Shown in pieces: positions 7,095-14,497 of a DNA stretch of 22,368 bases (the first letter of the stretch is position 1; each line of letters starts with the position of its first letter). The position numbers and the translations under genes were made by a program. The DNA comes from Eggerthella sp. CAG:298 (GTDB lineage: Bacteria; Actinomycetota; Coriobacteriia; Coriobacteriales; Eggerthellaceae). The stretch covers positions 31,865 through 54,232 of the forward strand of contig FR895139.1 in NCBI GenBank assembly GCA_000435675.1, read 5' to 3'. The notes beneath the pieces are model-generated. The model was not told the origin of the DNA, did not search any database, and saw nothing but the letters and a program-made list of their open reading frames with translations.

Positions 7095-8057
7095 GCGGCC
7101 GAGGGTGTCGATGAACCAATCGAGAAGCACATCACGCGGATCCGAACCGCTCTTCATAGCAAGTTCGGCATCTTGCGCAGTACTGAGCGCATGGATAAGC
7201 TGCGGCATGGTGTAGTTGCGCGCTTGCTTCTCGAGCGTTTTCACGCGCCAAGGCTGAATACCCAGAACAGAAGCGATGTTCCCGGCCCCTCGTGCATTCA
7301 GCGCTCGCACGCTGATAAGATCGCGCACGCGTGAAACGCAGAGCGAAATGAGCTGATAAGGCGACATCTTCTCCATGCGATTGTAGAGATAGATGCAACG
7401 CGAAAGATTCTTCATTCCGAACGCATCGAGGAATTCCCACGGTTTGATCTCTGCCGTGCGCGCTACGAGCGCGATGACCTCGTTCTGATTGACCGGATCA
7501 TCACCACGATGTGCAAGAGCAAGCTTACGGATCTCGCTATCGAGCGTGACCGTATTCGTGCCTGCTAGATCGATAAGCGATGCTGCTGCACCTTCCGTGA
7601 AGGTAACTCCATGCGTAAGCGCCATCGAACGCACTGCCGCGTTGAGGTCCTTCGCCTGAAACGGTGCGCAATCAATAACGGCATCTTTCCCGAACCCGCT
7701 CACTGCCTTATACAGACGCGTATTCTTCGGCAGCTTCTGCGCGATGAGCGCCAAAACAGTGGTCTGAGATGGCGAAGCAAGATAGGAGATGAGCGCTTCT
7801 GCATCAGCTTTGCGTAGCTTATCGACATTGTTCACTTGAACAAGACGTACTTCGCTCGCGAACGGAAGCGTATTCGCCGCCGCAACGATCTCTTCCCCTG
7901 TTGCCTTCTCACCTGCGAACACATCGGAGTTGAACGCAAGATCGCCGTAGGTTGAGATACGCTTACGCAAGCGCTTAACGACCGTTTCGCGCTTAAGTTC
8001 GTCTTCGCCACTGATGAGATAGACCGGGAGCAAGGGATTGTTCTTCTTCGATGCCAT
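7092..8057 (-). CDS. holA: DNA polymerase III delta subunit (clamp-loader)
   Basis: Delta opens the beta sliding clamp within the clamp-loader complex. The protein (321 residues) starts MASKKNNPLLPVYLISGEDELKRE, with the PVYLISGED strand typical of HolA. It continues with TLPFASEVRLVQVNNVDKL and LALIAQKLPKNTRLYKAV (the AAA+-like domain without a P-loop). The C-terminal collar block PWEFLDAFGMKNLSRCIYLYNRM and LLDWFIDTL follow. The start is uncertain. ATG at 8057 begins where homology begins, but ATG at 8102 overlaps the comEC stop as ATGA and would add 15 residues by translational coupling. Neither has a clear ribosome site. It is the last gene of comEA-comEC-holA, a combination also common outside Actinobacteria. 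Confidence 0.9.
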   Translation of the reverse strand: MASKKNNPLLPVYLISGEDELKRETVVKRLRKRISTYGDLAFNSDVFAGEKATGEEIVAAANTLPFASEVRLVQVNNVDKLRKADAEALISYLASPSQTTVLALIAQKLPKNTRLYKAVSGFGKDAVIDCAPFQAKDLNAAVRSMALTHGVTFTEGAAASLIDLAGTNTVTLDSEIRKLALAHRGDDPVNQNEVIALVARTAEIKPWEFLDAFGMKNLSRCIYLYNRMEKMSPYQLISLCVSRVRDLISVRALNARGAGNIASVLGIQPWRVKTLEKQARNYTMPQLIHALSTAQDAELAMKSGSDPRDVLLDWFIDTLGR

Positions 8058-8098
8058 GCTGCTATTGTAACGAAAGATGACGAACTTCCCGGTATTTG

Positions 8099-10435
8099 TC
8101 ATCTTTTGTTTTGAGAGTCTACCGTGATAGTGTCGGGCGAAAAGGTGCACACGACATCGCCATCTTGATCGGTTCGATAGACCTCTGAGCCTACCGATTC
8201 CAAAGCGCTCAGAGCATCATCAGTCGGATGCCCGTAGGAGTTCTTCCCTACCCCGATCAAAGAGACTTTAGGGCTCAGCACGCGCGCAAGCTCGGGAGTG
8301 ATCGCCTTACGCGATCCATGGTGCCCGACCTTATAGAGATCGACCGATTCAAGCAGATGCTCTTCGTTGAGCTCTTCCAACACCTCAGCTTCCGCATCCC
8401 CACAGAAGAACCCCCTCCAATCAATCGCCCCATCACCATCGCAGTCGATATGCACGTTGAAGCAGATGCTGTCTTCGTTGCCTCCTTCATGCTCAACCTG
8501 CACAGGAGCAATGATATGAAAGGTGAACATCCCCAACTGTACCGTGTCTCCCCTGTTCAGTTCCACAACCTTCTGCTCGCCGACCATGTTTCTCACCAAC
8601 GAAACGAAGTCTTTCGCCCCGGCATCGCCTATTTCATCAAGCCCTTCAGCGATGAACACCTGATCGACCTCCACCACCCCGCCAAGCGCTTGCAAATTTC
8701 CGCAATGGTCATCATCCGGATGCGTGATGAGCACGACATCGATCTTCGAGATGTTGTTGCGCGCGAGCGCAGCATAGAGCATCTCAGCTTCGTTGCCGGT
8801 ATCCACCAGGAGCGTCTTTCCCCCGCTCATAAAAGCAAAGCTATCTCCCTGGCCAACATTGAGCATGACGATACGATCGCCGCGGGCACCTGCATTCAGG
8901 AATAGGCAGCACGCGATCACAAGCGCGCTCAGCACCACCGAACAAGCAGCCACGGCCCGTTTATGCCGGGCGGGCCTTGGCCACCACACCCACAAGAGCG
9001 CTGCGAGACCAAGCGCGAGGGGAAAGGCAAAGCTCATCGTAGTCGAGATAGGAATCGATGCGAACGGAATCGCTTCGAATGCTGAGAAGAACGCAATGAG
9101 CCCGCTCGTAGCTACCGAGAGCAACCCAAGAAGACCAGGCATGAATGGCGCGACGAACATCACAGCGAATCCCATCATGAGCAAAAGCGACAGATAGGGC
9201 GTTGCAACGATGTTGGCTAAAGGCGAAAGCAGAGGCGCGAGCGAAAACTGTGCGGCACTGATCGGAAGCGAGAACACCAGCGCAGCGAAGGTCATGGAGA
9301 TCGATTCGCGCGCGAATTGCAGAACGTGCGGAAATAGATCTAGAAACCATTCATTGAGCAAAGGCATGAACACCACGATGCCAAGCGTAGCAGCAACGGA
9401 CAGCTGAAAGGAAAGCTGATAGACCACGCTCGGATCGAACGCCACCATTGCCATGACCGTAATGCCAAGCGCAGAGATCGATGAGGATCGCCGCTTTGCT
9501 AGAAGCGCGAACAGGGTAACGCCGCTCATGATGGCTGCACGGATACAGGAAACCGGGAATCCCACAAGCACCACATAGCTCATCAGAAAGAGCGTTTGCA
9601 GCGCAACAGAGAGCTTACGGGGCACGCGCAGCTTCTTCAAGAGAAGCGTTACGAAACCGGTCACGATCACAAGATGCGCTCCCGATACCGCCACAAGGTG
9701 CGCAAGTCCTGCTACCTTGATGCTGTGGTAGAAGCTCGCATCGAACAGCCTCGTGCGCTCCCCTAGAAGGATCGCACGCAAGAGCGTCTGCTCATCGCTT
9801 CCTGTACCGATAACTACAAGCAGTTGCTTACGAAGTTGATACAGGGGCGAGAGCAGCGTCTGATTCTCAGATGCTTGAAAGCCGCTCACGCTTCCCGAGA
9901 ATGCGATGTTCTTTTGATCGTAGTAGGCAAGGTATTCTTCCTTAGGAGCACTGAGCACGCAATCAGCTTCAAGAACATCTCCGCTATAGAGCTCAACCTT
10001 TTCGTTGGTGAACAGCATCACCCGTTTGCCCGCCTGCGGCCCCGAAGAGATGGTCGCGATCAATTGCGAACCGAACGTTGACTCTTTTGCATCTTCAAAG
10101 AGCTCGAACACATAGTGTTCGCTCCCTTTGCTCACTCCTTCGCGCGCATGATCGAGCGTAAGCAGTTGAACCATCCCCAAAAGAGCGCCGATGAGCACGA
10201 ATGCGAGCGCCCAATGAACGAGATTCTTCCGCTTAAGAAAAAGCGCCGCAAGCACCCCAGCTACAAGTACAGCCCCTCCCACAGCCAGAAAGAGCAAATG
10301 CTCAGAAGGAATAAGAGCGTAGAGCCATTCTCCCGCGAACACACCCACCACAGATGCAGCAGCGAGCACGCAGGGAGCAGGGATAGAAGGGCGCATCGAT
10401 TGGAGCGGACGCCTTCGTTCGCGGGTTCCACGCAT
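8099..10435 (-). CDS. comEC: ComEC/Rec2 DNA-uptake channel protein
   Basis: 778 residues; forms the membrane channel through which transforming single-stranded DNA enters the cell. Order: two to three N-terminal membrane segments (about 20-95), a soluble DUF4131/OB-like region (about 105-200), the Competence domain with LLGERTRL near 224, HLVAVSGAHL at 246-255 and a series of membrane helices to about 515. The C-terminal metallo-beta-lactamase-like domain starts RIVMLNVGQGDSF (521-533) and carries THPDDDHCG (571-579), FCGDAE (677-682), KVGHHGS (702-708) and GHPTDD (735-740). The metal-binding residues look complete, in line with a nuclease role. ATG at 10435 lies three bases after the comEA stop; a second ATG at 10396 is possible. 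No frameshift is seen, so the gene appears functional. Confidence 0.96.
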   Translation of the reverse strand: MRGTRERRRPLQSMRPSIPAPCVLAAASVVGVFAGEWLYALIPSEHLLFLAVGGAVLVAGVLAALFLKRKNLVHWALAFVLIGALLGMVQLLTLDHAREGVSKGSEHYVFELFEDAKESTFGSQLIATISSGPQAGKRVMLFTNEKVELYSGDVLEADCVLSAPKEEYLAYYDQKNIAFSGSVSGFQASENQTLLSPLYQLRKQLLVVIGTGSDEQTLLRAILLGERTRLFDASFYHSIKVAGLAHLVAVSGAHLVIVTGFVTLLLKKLRVPRKLSVALQTLFLMSYVVLVGFPVSCIRAAIMSGVTLFALLAKRRSSSISALGITVMAMVAFDPSVVYQLSFQLSVAATLGIVVFMPLLNEWFLDLFPHVLQFARESISMTFAALVFSLPISAAQFSLAPLLSPLANIVATPYLSLLLMMGFAVMFVAPFMPGLLGLLSVATSGLIAFFSAFEAIPFASIPISTTMSFAFPLALGLAALLWVWWPRPARHKRAVAACSVVLSALVIACCLFLNAGARGDRIVMLNVGQGDSFAFMSGGKTLLVDTGNEAEMLYAALARNNISKIDVVLITHPDDDHCGNLQALGGVVEVDQVFIAEGLDEIGDAGAKDFVSLVRNMVGEQKVVELNRGDTVQLGMFTFHIIAPVQVEHEGGNEDSICFNVHIDCDGDGAIDWRGFFCGDAEAEVLEELNEEHLLESVDLYKVGHHGSRKAITPELARVLSPKVSLIGVGKNSYGHPTDDALSALESVGSEVYRTDQDGDVVCTFSPDTITVDSQNKR

Positions 10436-10438
10436 GTG

Positions 10439-11173
10439 CTATACCGTGATCGAATCTTTTATAGCTTCGTACTTCTTGTCTCCGATCCCCGAAACGCGCG
10501 TAATATCCTTCGTGGTCTTGAACGGGCCGTTCTTTTCCCGATCAGCAATGATCTTCTTCGCCGTAGCCTCCCCGATTCCCGACAGGCTGCTCAACCCTGC
10601 AATATCCGCCGTGTTGATATTCACGAGCCCACCAGAAGCACCAGAAGCGCCTGAAGCAGAAGTGCCGCTACTTGCCGTTCCCGCGCTTCCCGCGCTTCCA
10701 GCTCCTGAAGCCCCAGCGGCGCTCGCGTTCTTTGAAGCGACCACGATCTGCTCACCATCGACGATCTCACGCGCAAGGTTCACGCTTCCTTGGTTCGCGT
10801 CGTTTGTAAAGCCTCCCGCTGCATCGAGAGCAGCTTGAACGCGCGATCCTGCATCAACTTCATAGAGACCAGGATTTGCTACTTCTCCCACCACATGAAC
10901 TGATAACCGCACAGGTTGGGCTGTGCTGGCCGTGCCCTCTTGGGCAGCTTCAGCCTGCGTAACAGTCAAGCTCTCTTCGCCTTCCTCTTGCCAAGAGCTC
11001 TGGGCCGATCCGTCGATGAGGTGCGTATCGCCAGAAGAGAGCTGCCAGAGCCCTTGGAAAAGGATGAAAAGGATGATTGCACCCAAAAGGACGAGTCCAA
11101 TGCGCAGCGAGGTGGGCATATCTCGCAGATGAAGTTTTGTTTTGAGACTATCTACATCATCGACAAAGGACAC
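10439..11173 (-). CDS. comEA: ComEA DNA receptor for natural transformation
   Basis: 244 residues. Binds incoming double-stranded DNA outside the membrane and hands it to ComEC. One N-terminal membrane anchor spans about 24-44 after a short positively charged segment, so the rest is extracytoplasmic. An SLBB domain (about 89-146, VHVVGEVANPGLYEV) is followed by a low-complexity Ala/Gly/Ser linker (149-182). The C-terminal double helix-hairpin-helix (183-244) has LVNINTAD, SLSGIGEATAKKII and RVSGIGDKKYEAI. The start codon is GTG at 11173 with a perfect AAGGAGG seven bases upstream. The stop is three bases before comEC, so the two are co-transcribed. Confidence 0.96.
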   Translation of the reverse strand: MSFVDDVDSLKTKLHLRDMPTSLRIGLVLLGAIILFILFQGLWQLSSGDTHLIDGSAQSSWQEEGEESLTVTQAEAAQEGTASTAQPVRLSVHVVGEVANPGLYEVDAGSRVQAALDAAGGFTNDANQGSVNLAREIVDGEQIVVASKNASAAGASGAGSAGSAGTASSGTSASGASGASGGLVNINTADIAGLSSLSGIGEATAKKIIADREKNGPFKTTKDITRVSGIGDKKYEAIKDSITV

Positions 11174-11180
11174 GGTACAA

Positions 11181-11187
11181 CCTCCTT
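11181..11187 (-). promoter_or_regulatory. Consensus ribosome binding site of comEA
   Basis: AAGGAGG on the minus strand, seven bases before the GTG start at 11173. It is the strongest ribosome site in the window and fixes the GTG start. Confidence 0.8.
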
Positions 11188-11216
11188 ACCCTCTAAGATA
11201 AGGAAGCGACCTTACG

Positions 11217-11238
11217 TTTATTTGAACTTTATTTGAAC
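11217..11238. repeat. Exact 11-bp tandem repeat upstream of comEA
   Basis: TTTATTTGAAC is present twice with no gap (11217-11227 and 11228-11238). On the minus strand it reads GTTCAAATAAA twice, 44 bases before the comEA start codon. A period of 11 places both copies on the same face of the helix, as for a dimeric regulator that binds direct repeats. No clear -10/-35 pair was identified, so its position relative to the promoter is unknown. Confidence 0.5.
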
Positions 11239-11274
11239 TCTTTAAACGCGAAAACTCACGTTTTTCTGAACTGC

Positions 11275-12492
11275 TTACGCTTCTTCAGTTTGCTTAGGCC
11301 TGCGATACGAAGGGCAACGATAATCGTGTATCTCCAGCCCCGCGAGCGCCTCTTCGATCCACTCACTAAGCGGCAGCTCTTCTTCAGCCTTGAGCACCAC
11401 GGGGAGCTTAGCATGCGTTTCGGGATTGCGCGGCATATAGAGCGTGCAGCAATCGGGCGCGTCTTGGGATGATATCTCGAACGTGCCGATGCGCTCCGCC
11501 TCAGAGATGATCTCCACCTTGTCAGAACCGATGAGCGGACGCAGCACCGGAAGCGAGACTGCAGCATTCGTGCACTGGATGTTCTCGAGCGTCTGCGAGG
11601 CAACCTGTCCCAAGCTCTCGCCAGTGACCAGCGCCTTCGCCCCTTCCATGAGCGCAATACGCTCAGCGATCATATACATGAAGCGACGGTAGAGCACGAT
11701 GCGCAAGGAAGCAGGCGAAAGCTCAGCGATCCTGCGCTGGTATTCGCCGATCGGCACCACATAGAGCCGCGCGAAGCAACCCGTACGCTCGAGCACGTGG
11801 GCGATATCGTCGACCAAATACTCGCTCGTATCGAGCGTCTCTGGCCGACCAGAGAAATGAACACCCACAGGCACCGCACCACGACGTGCGATGCGCCACG
11901 TTGCAACGGGAGAATCGATGCCCGAAGACATGAGCGTGACCACCTTGCCGGCGCTGCCAACGGGCAAACCACCCACCCCTTGAACGCTGTGCGCGTAGAT
12001 ATAGCAATGCCCCTGGATGACCTCGACACGCACTTCCACATCGGGGTTCTTCATGAGCACTTTCTTATCTTGGAACGAGCGGCAAAGCACAGCACCCACC
12101 AGCTGATTGAGCTGCATGGAATCGATCTCGAAATCAGTGTGATTGCGCCGCGCTTGGACTTTGAAGGTCTCAAACGCTGGAACATCAGAGAGCGCCTTGA
12201 TAGCCGTTTCATACATGACCTCAAGATCTTGCTCGCAGCGATATCCGCACGAAACACGCGCTACGCCGGGGATACCCGCGATCAGATCAACGAGCTCGCA
12301 CGACTGTTCATAGGTTGCGCCCTCCTCTTCGAACAAGCAGATCCTGCCCGAGATACGCTTGATGCGCGCGACCGGCGCATCACCCAGTACCGCTTTGATG
12401 TTGGTGATGAGCTGCTTCTCGAAGTGAGCGCGATTCTTACCTTTAAGACCGATCTCGTGGTAGTGAACAAGACAAACACGCTGTTCAGACAT
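11275..12492 (-). CDS. thiI: tRNA 4-thiouridine synthetase ThiI
   Basis: Adenylates U8 of tRNA and inserts sulfur from a persulfide; in many bacteria it also serves thiamine thiazole synthesis. 405 residues: an N-terminal ferredoxin-like part with HYHEIGLKGKNRAHFE (10-25), a THUMP domain (about 60-165), then the PP-loop SSGIDSPVA at 189-197 and HFSGRPET. GESLGQVASQTLENI and EISSQDAPDCCTLYMPRNPETHAKL follow. There is no C-terminal rhodanese domain, so it is the short form as in Bacillus, where the sulfur carrier is a separate protein. ATG at 12492 has AAAGGA upstream; an upstream in-frame ATG at 12522 lacks support. A T-tailed hairpin ends only 32 bases upstream. Confidence 0.95.
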   Translation of the reverse strand: MSEQRVCLVHYHEIGLKGKNRAHFEKQLITNIKAVLGDAPVARIKRISGRICLFEEEGATYEQSCELVDLIAGIPGVARVSCGYRCEQDLEVMYETAIKALSDVPAFETFKVQARRNHTDFEIDSMQLNQLVGAVLCRSFQDKKVLMKNPDVEVRVEVIQGHCYIYAHSVQGVGGLPVGSAGKVVTLMSSGIDSPVATWRIARRGAVPVGVHFSGRPETLDTSEYLVDDIAHVLERTGCFARLYVVPIGEYQRRIAELSPASLRIVLYRRFMYMIAERIALMEGAKALVTGESLGQVASQTLENIQCTNAAVSLPVLRPLIGSDKVEIISEAERIGTFEISSQDAPDCCTLYMPRNPETHAKLPVVLKAEEELPLSEWIEEALAGLEIHDYRCPSYRRPKQTEEA

Positions 12493-12524
12493 GGGATTCC
12501 TTTGCAAAATAGGGGCTAACATAC

Positions 12525-12562
12525 AAAAAAGCCTGGGTTTGGCGCACCGCCAAGACCCAAGC
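12525..12562 (-). terminator. Rho-independent terminator after rpoZ, just upstream of thiI
   Basis: On the minus strand GCTTGGGTCTTGGC pairs with GCCAAACCCAGGC around GGTGC, with one mismatch and one G-U, followed directly by six T. It is a textbook terminator. It ends 32 bases before the thiI ATG, leaving almost no room for a separate thiI promoter. Confidence 0.85.
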
Positions 12563-12585
12563 TTCTGCGTTGGTTGTGATAAAGA

Positions 12586-12846
12586 CTAGTGATTCGCTGC
12601 GTCGATCGAATCTTCAGCAAAAGAAACATCGCCATTTGCGATCTCATCGAATGCAAGAGAGAGCGGACGACGATTAGCAGCACGAGCGATATCGACTGCG
12701 GTCTGCAGCTGAATAGCACGATTGCGCTGACCACGCATCATCTCATTGATGTCTTGCGCACGCTTCGATGCAACTGCGCACAGAAGGAAGCGATCGTTTT
12801 CGGTCTTATCGAGCAGGACGTCGATCTTTGGTTCAATAATACTCAT
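12586..12846 (-). CDS. rpoZ: RNA polymerase omega subunit
   Basis: 86 residues. Omega helps assemble RNA polymerase by clamping the beta-prime C-terminus. The protein shows the expected core FLLCAVASKRAQDINEMM (residues 20-37), where the KRARQI-like motif is KRAQDI. It continues RNRAIQLQTAVDIARAANRRPLSLAFDEIANG, with an acidic C-terminus. The ATG has AGAGG five bases upstream and lies 11 bases after the gmk stop, in the conserved gmk-rpoZ order. A terminator follows. Confidence 0.92.
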   Translation of the reverse strand: MSIIEPKIDVLLDKTENDRFLLCAVASKRAQDINEMMRGQRNRAIQLQTAVDIARAANRRPLSLAFDEIANGDVSFAEDSIDAANH

Positions 12847-12857
12847 GGATACCTCTG

Positions 12858-13418
12858 CTATCGGTTAACGCTATTCATAAAAGACTCGAGCTGGCTATAA
12901 GCACTCTCAAGGTCTTCATTTACCAGCGAAATATCATACTCCATTTTTGCGGAAAGCTCCAGCTTAGCTGTGTCAAGACGCTTTTTTATCTGCTCTTCGG
13001 TTTCCGTGTTGCGGCCACGCAATCTGCGCTCGAGTTCCTCAAGCGATGGTGGCTCGATAAAAATATAGTGCGCGTCAGGCATGATACGTTTCACCTGACG
13101 CGCACCTTGAACATCTACTTCGAGAATGACCTGATCGCCCTGGGCGATATGCTCATCTACATAGCGTTTGAGTGTTCCATAATGCTTCCCGTGAACAAGC
13201 GCATGTTCCAGAAAGCCATCCTCTTCGAGGATCTGCTCGAATTCCTCTTCTGAAAGAAAGTGATAGTCCTTGCCATCTATTTCGCCCGGACGAGGAGAGC
13301 GAGTGGTTGCAGAAACGGAAACCCATGTTTGTGGGTTGCGCTCAACGAGTCGGGAAATGAGCGTCCCCTTACCAGCCCCCGATGGCCCTGATATAACGAA
13401 GAGATTTCCGCGAGGCAT
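12858..13418 (-). CDS. gmk: Guanylate kinase
   Basis: 186 residues; phosphorylates GMP to GDP with ATP in the cytoplasm. The P-loop GPSGAGKGT lies at 11-19, and the GMP-binding block SVSATTRSPRPGEIDGKDYHFLSEEEF at about 34-60. ILEVDVQGARQVK and IFIEPPSLEELERRLRGRNTETEEQIKKRL (lid) follow. Length and motifs are normal. The start is three bases after the mIHF stop and has no clear ribosome site, which suggests translational coupling. Confidence 0.97.
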   Translation of the reverse strand: MPRGNLFVISGPSGAGKGTLISRLVERNPQTWVSVSATTRSPRPGEIDGKDYHFLSEEEFEQILEEDGFLEHALVHGKHYGTLKRYVDEHIAQGDQVILEVDVQGARQVKRIMPDAHYIFIEPPSLEELERRLRGRNTETEEQIKKRLDTAKLELSAKMEYDISLVNEDLESAYSQLESFMNSVNR

Positions 13419-13421
13419 GAC

Positions 13422-13730
13422 TTACGCGAAGCGCTCGAGAAGAGCTTTCCTCTGACGCTCGCCCAGACCCTTAAGGCGGCGAGACTCTGCGATCTCAAGT
13501 TCAGCCATAGCCTTCTCAGCCTTGGTCTTACCATAGCCTGGCAGAGTTTCGATGAGGGCAGAAACCTTCATGCGACCGATGATCGGATCGTCGCGCATGT
13601 CAAGAACCTGCTCGAGCGTGAGTTCGCCCTGCTTGAGCTTTTCGCGCACCTCTGCGCGCTTTGCACGAGCGACTTTAGCCTTCTCGAGAGCTGCTTGCCT
13701 TTCTTCAGGGGATAGCTGTGGTACGGCCAT
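13422..13730 (-). CDS. mihF: Actinobacterial integration host factor (mIHF)
   Basis: 102 residues. mIHF is a nucleoid-associated DNA-binding protein of Actinobacteria, unrelated to E. coli IHF, that bends or stiffens DNA. The N-terminus is a charged helix (LSPEERQAALEKAKVARAKRAEVREKLK, about residues 6-33). The helix-two-turns-helix DNA-binding part follows, with IGRMKVSALIETLPGYGKTKAEKAM at about 50-74. The start ATG at 13730 has AAAGGAG seven bases upstream; a longer reading frame upstream is not supported. It heads mIHF-gmk-rpoZ, a usual actinobacterial arrangement, and is preceded by an A+T-rich region. Confidence 0.93.
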   Translation of the reverse strand: MAVPQLSPEERQAALEKAKVARAKRAEVREKLKQGELTLEQVLDMRDDPIIGRMKVSALIETLPGYGKTKAEKAMAELEIAESRRLKGLGERQRKALLERFA

Positions 13731-13770
13731 TGTTAATCTCCTTTTATTCTTGTTCAGTTGAACAGTACAG

Positions 13771-13795
13771 GAAAGCGAGGAGCGCTTTCTTTTTT
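13771..13795 (+). terminator. T-tailed hairpin in the mIHF leader, terminator-like on the plus strand
   Basis: GAAAGCG (13771-13777) pairs with CGCTTTC (13783-13789) around a five-base loop, followed on the plus strand by six T. No plus-strand gene lies to the left for 6.8 kb. It may stop antisense transcription. On the minus strand the same bases would form a hairpin near the 5' end of the mIHF mRNA if TATACT (13805-13810) is its -10. Confidence 0.5.
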
Positions 13796-13804
13796 GTACA
13801 TTCA

Positions 13805-13810
13805 AGTATA
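13805..13810 (-). promoter_or_regulatory. Candidate -10 box for mIHF-gmk-rpoZ
   Basis: TATACT on the minus strand, 75 bases before the mIHF ATG, in A+T-rich DNA. The -35 position at 17 bases (ATGGAG) is a poor match. Confidence 0.35.
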
Positions 13811-13950
13811 GCTTTTATATATGAAAACTCCATACAAACTTTTTATTCAGCCGCTTCAGTGGCATTCTCTTCTTTTCCCTAAATGAACTGGCATTTTAAG
13901 CAATTTTTAAGAAAATGACCAACTATTTATTTCCGAAATGTAATAAATTT

Positions 13951-13967
13951 TTCAATAGTTTATTGAA
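13951..13967. repeat. Perfect 7-bp palindrome, operator-like
   Basis: TTCAATA, GTT, TATTGAA. It lies 49 bases downstream of the PyrE-like stop. A stem made only of weak pairs is a poor terminator, so a protein-binding site for the mIHF promoter region is equally possible. Confidence 0.4.
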
Positions 13968-14015
13968 GATCGACTGCATTTTTGAAGCTTGTATATCGCT
14001 CGAAACGCGCCTGCA

Positions 14016-14495
14016 CTAGAAGCGAAGCAAGGGGTAGAAATTCTCCGAAAGCGGATTCGCATCACCCAAAGCAACGACCGAAACAGCGCCTACGTTCTTG
14101 GCCTTCTTGCTTGCGATCAGATCGACCATGTCTTCGAACGAGGTTGCCTCATCCACGAGCGTATCGACCATGAGCACCTTCTCATCCTTATCGATACGAA
14201 AATCGTTCGTAAGGCCTTCCCCGCTTTCAAGATCTGCATAAGCAAAGCGCGCCCAGGCTGCCATAGCGATAGCATAGGCAAGGAGCTTCGACTCCTCATT
14301 CGCAGCGAGCACCACATCGAACTTATAGTTCGGGGGAAGCTGCTGCAAGGCTTCGACCGCAATACGATTGGTGATGATCGGGTCTTCGAGCAAGCGATAG
14401 GCATCGAAGGTTACCGCGCTTGAGTCAAGTGACTCAACGTCTTCGGGCAGTGCCTTCATGCGGGTGAGGATATCGATTACTTCAGCTCGTTCCAT
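14016..14495 (-). CDS. PyrE-like phosphoribosyltransferase-fold protein with a degenerate PRPP loop
   Basis: 159 residues, shorter than typical OPRT (about 180-215). Position as the last gene of the pyr operon suggests orotate phosphoribosyltransferase, which makes OMP from orotate and PRPP. Similarity is weak: an ITNRIAVEAL segment, FDVVLAANEESKLLAYAIAMAAWARFAYADLE (about 59-90) in the place of the OPRT P(A/E)xxGixla strand-helix, then KVLMVDTLVDEATSFEDMVD. There the PRPP signature (normally VDDVxTTGxS) reads V110-D111-T112-L-V-D115-E-A-T-S119: the second Asp and the TGG of the loop are missing. It may be a highly divergent OPRT or a non-catalytic relative. The start ATG has GAAAGGA upstream and is two bases from the pyrF stop. 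Confidence 0.65.
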   Translation of the reverse strand: MERAEVIDILTRMKALPEDVESLDSSAVTFDAYRLLEDPIITNRIAVEALQQLPPNYKFDVVLAANEESKLLAYAIAMAAWARFAYADLESGEGLTNDFRIDKDEKVLMVDTLVDEATSFEDMVDLIASKKAKNVGAVSVVALGDANPLSENFYPLLRF

Positions 14496-14497
14496 TA

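Larger units (their letters stand above)
13731..14015. other. A+T-rich intergenic region between the PyrE-like gene and mIHF
   Basis: 285 bases without a convincing gene, and the most A+T-rich stretch of the window. It holds the mIHF ribosome site (13738-13744), a palindrome TGTTCA-GT-TGAACA at 13751-13764, the hairpin at 13771-13795, a candidate -10 TATACT (13805-13810, minus) and the palindrome at 13951-13967. The left half is mainly mIHF promoter and leader; the right half would hold the 3' end of the pyr transcript. Confidence 0.7.

Noticed and set aside
8064..8069. TACAAT six bases before the holA ATG as a leaderless promoter
   Set aside because: No -35 match at 16-18 bases, and the gene follows comEC closely enough to be co-transcribed.
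8228..8905. A 225-codon open frame on the plus strand
   Set aside because: Antisense to the metallo-beta-lactamase part of comEC.
10625..10730. Repeat array in comEA
   Set aside because: It is the Ala/Gly/Ser-coding linker of ComEA; the repetition follows from amino-acid composition and is in frame.
11797..12519. A 240-codon open frame on the plus strand
   Set aside because: Antisense to thiI with its THUMP and PP-loop motifs.
13751..13764. LexA/SOS box upstream of mIHF
   Set aside because: The palindrome reads GTTC-N4-GAAC, the opposite order to the GAAC-N4-GTTC of Gram-positive SOS boxes.
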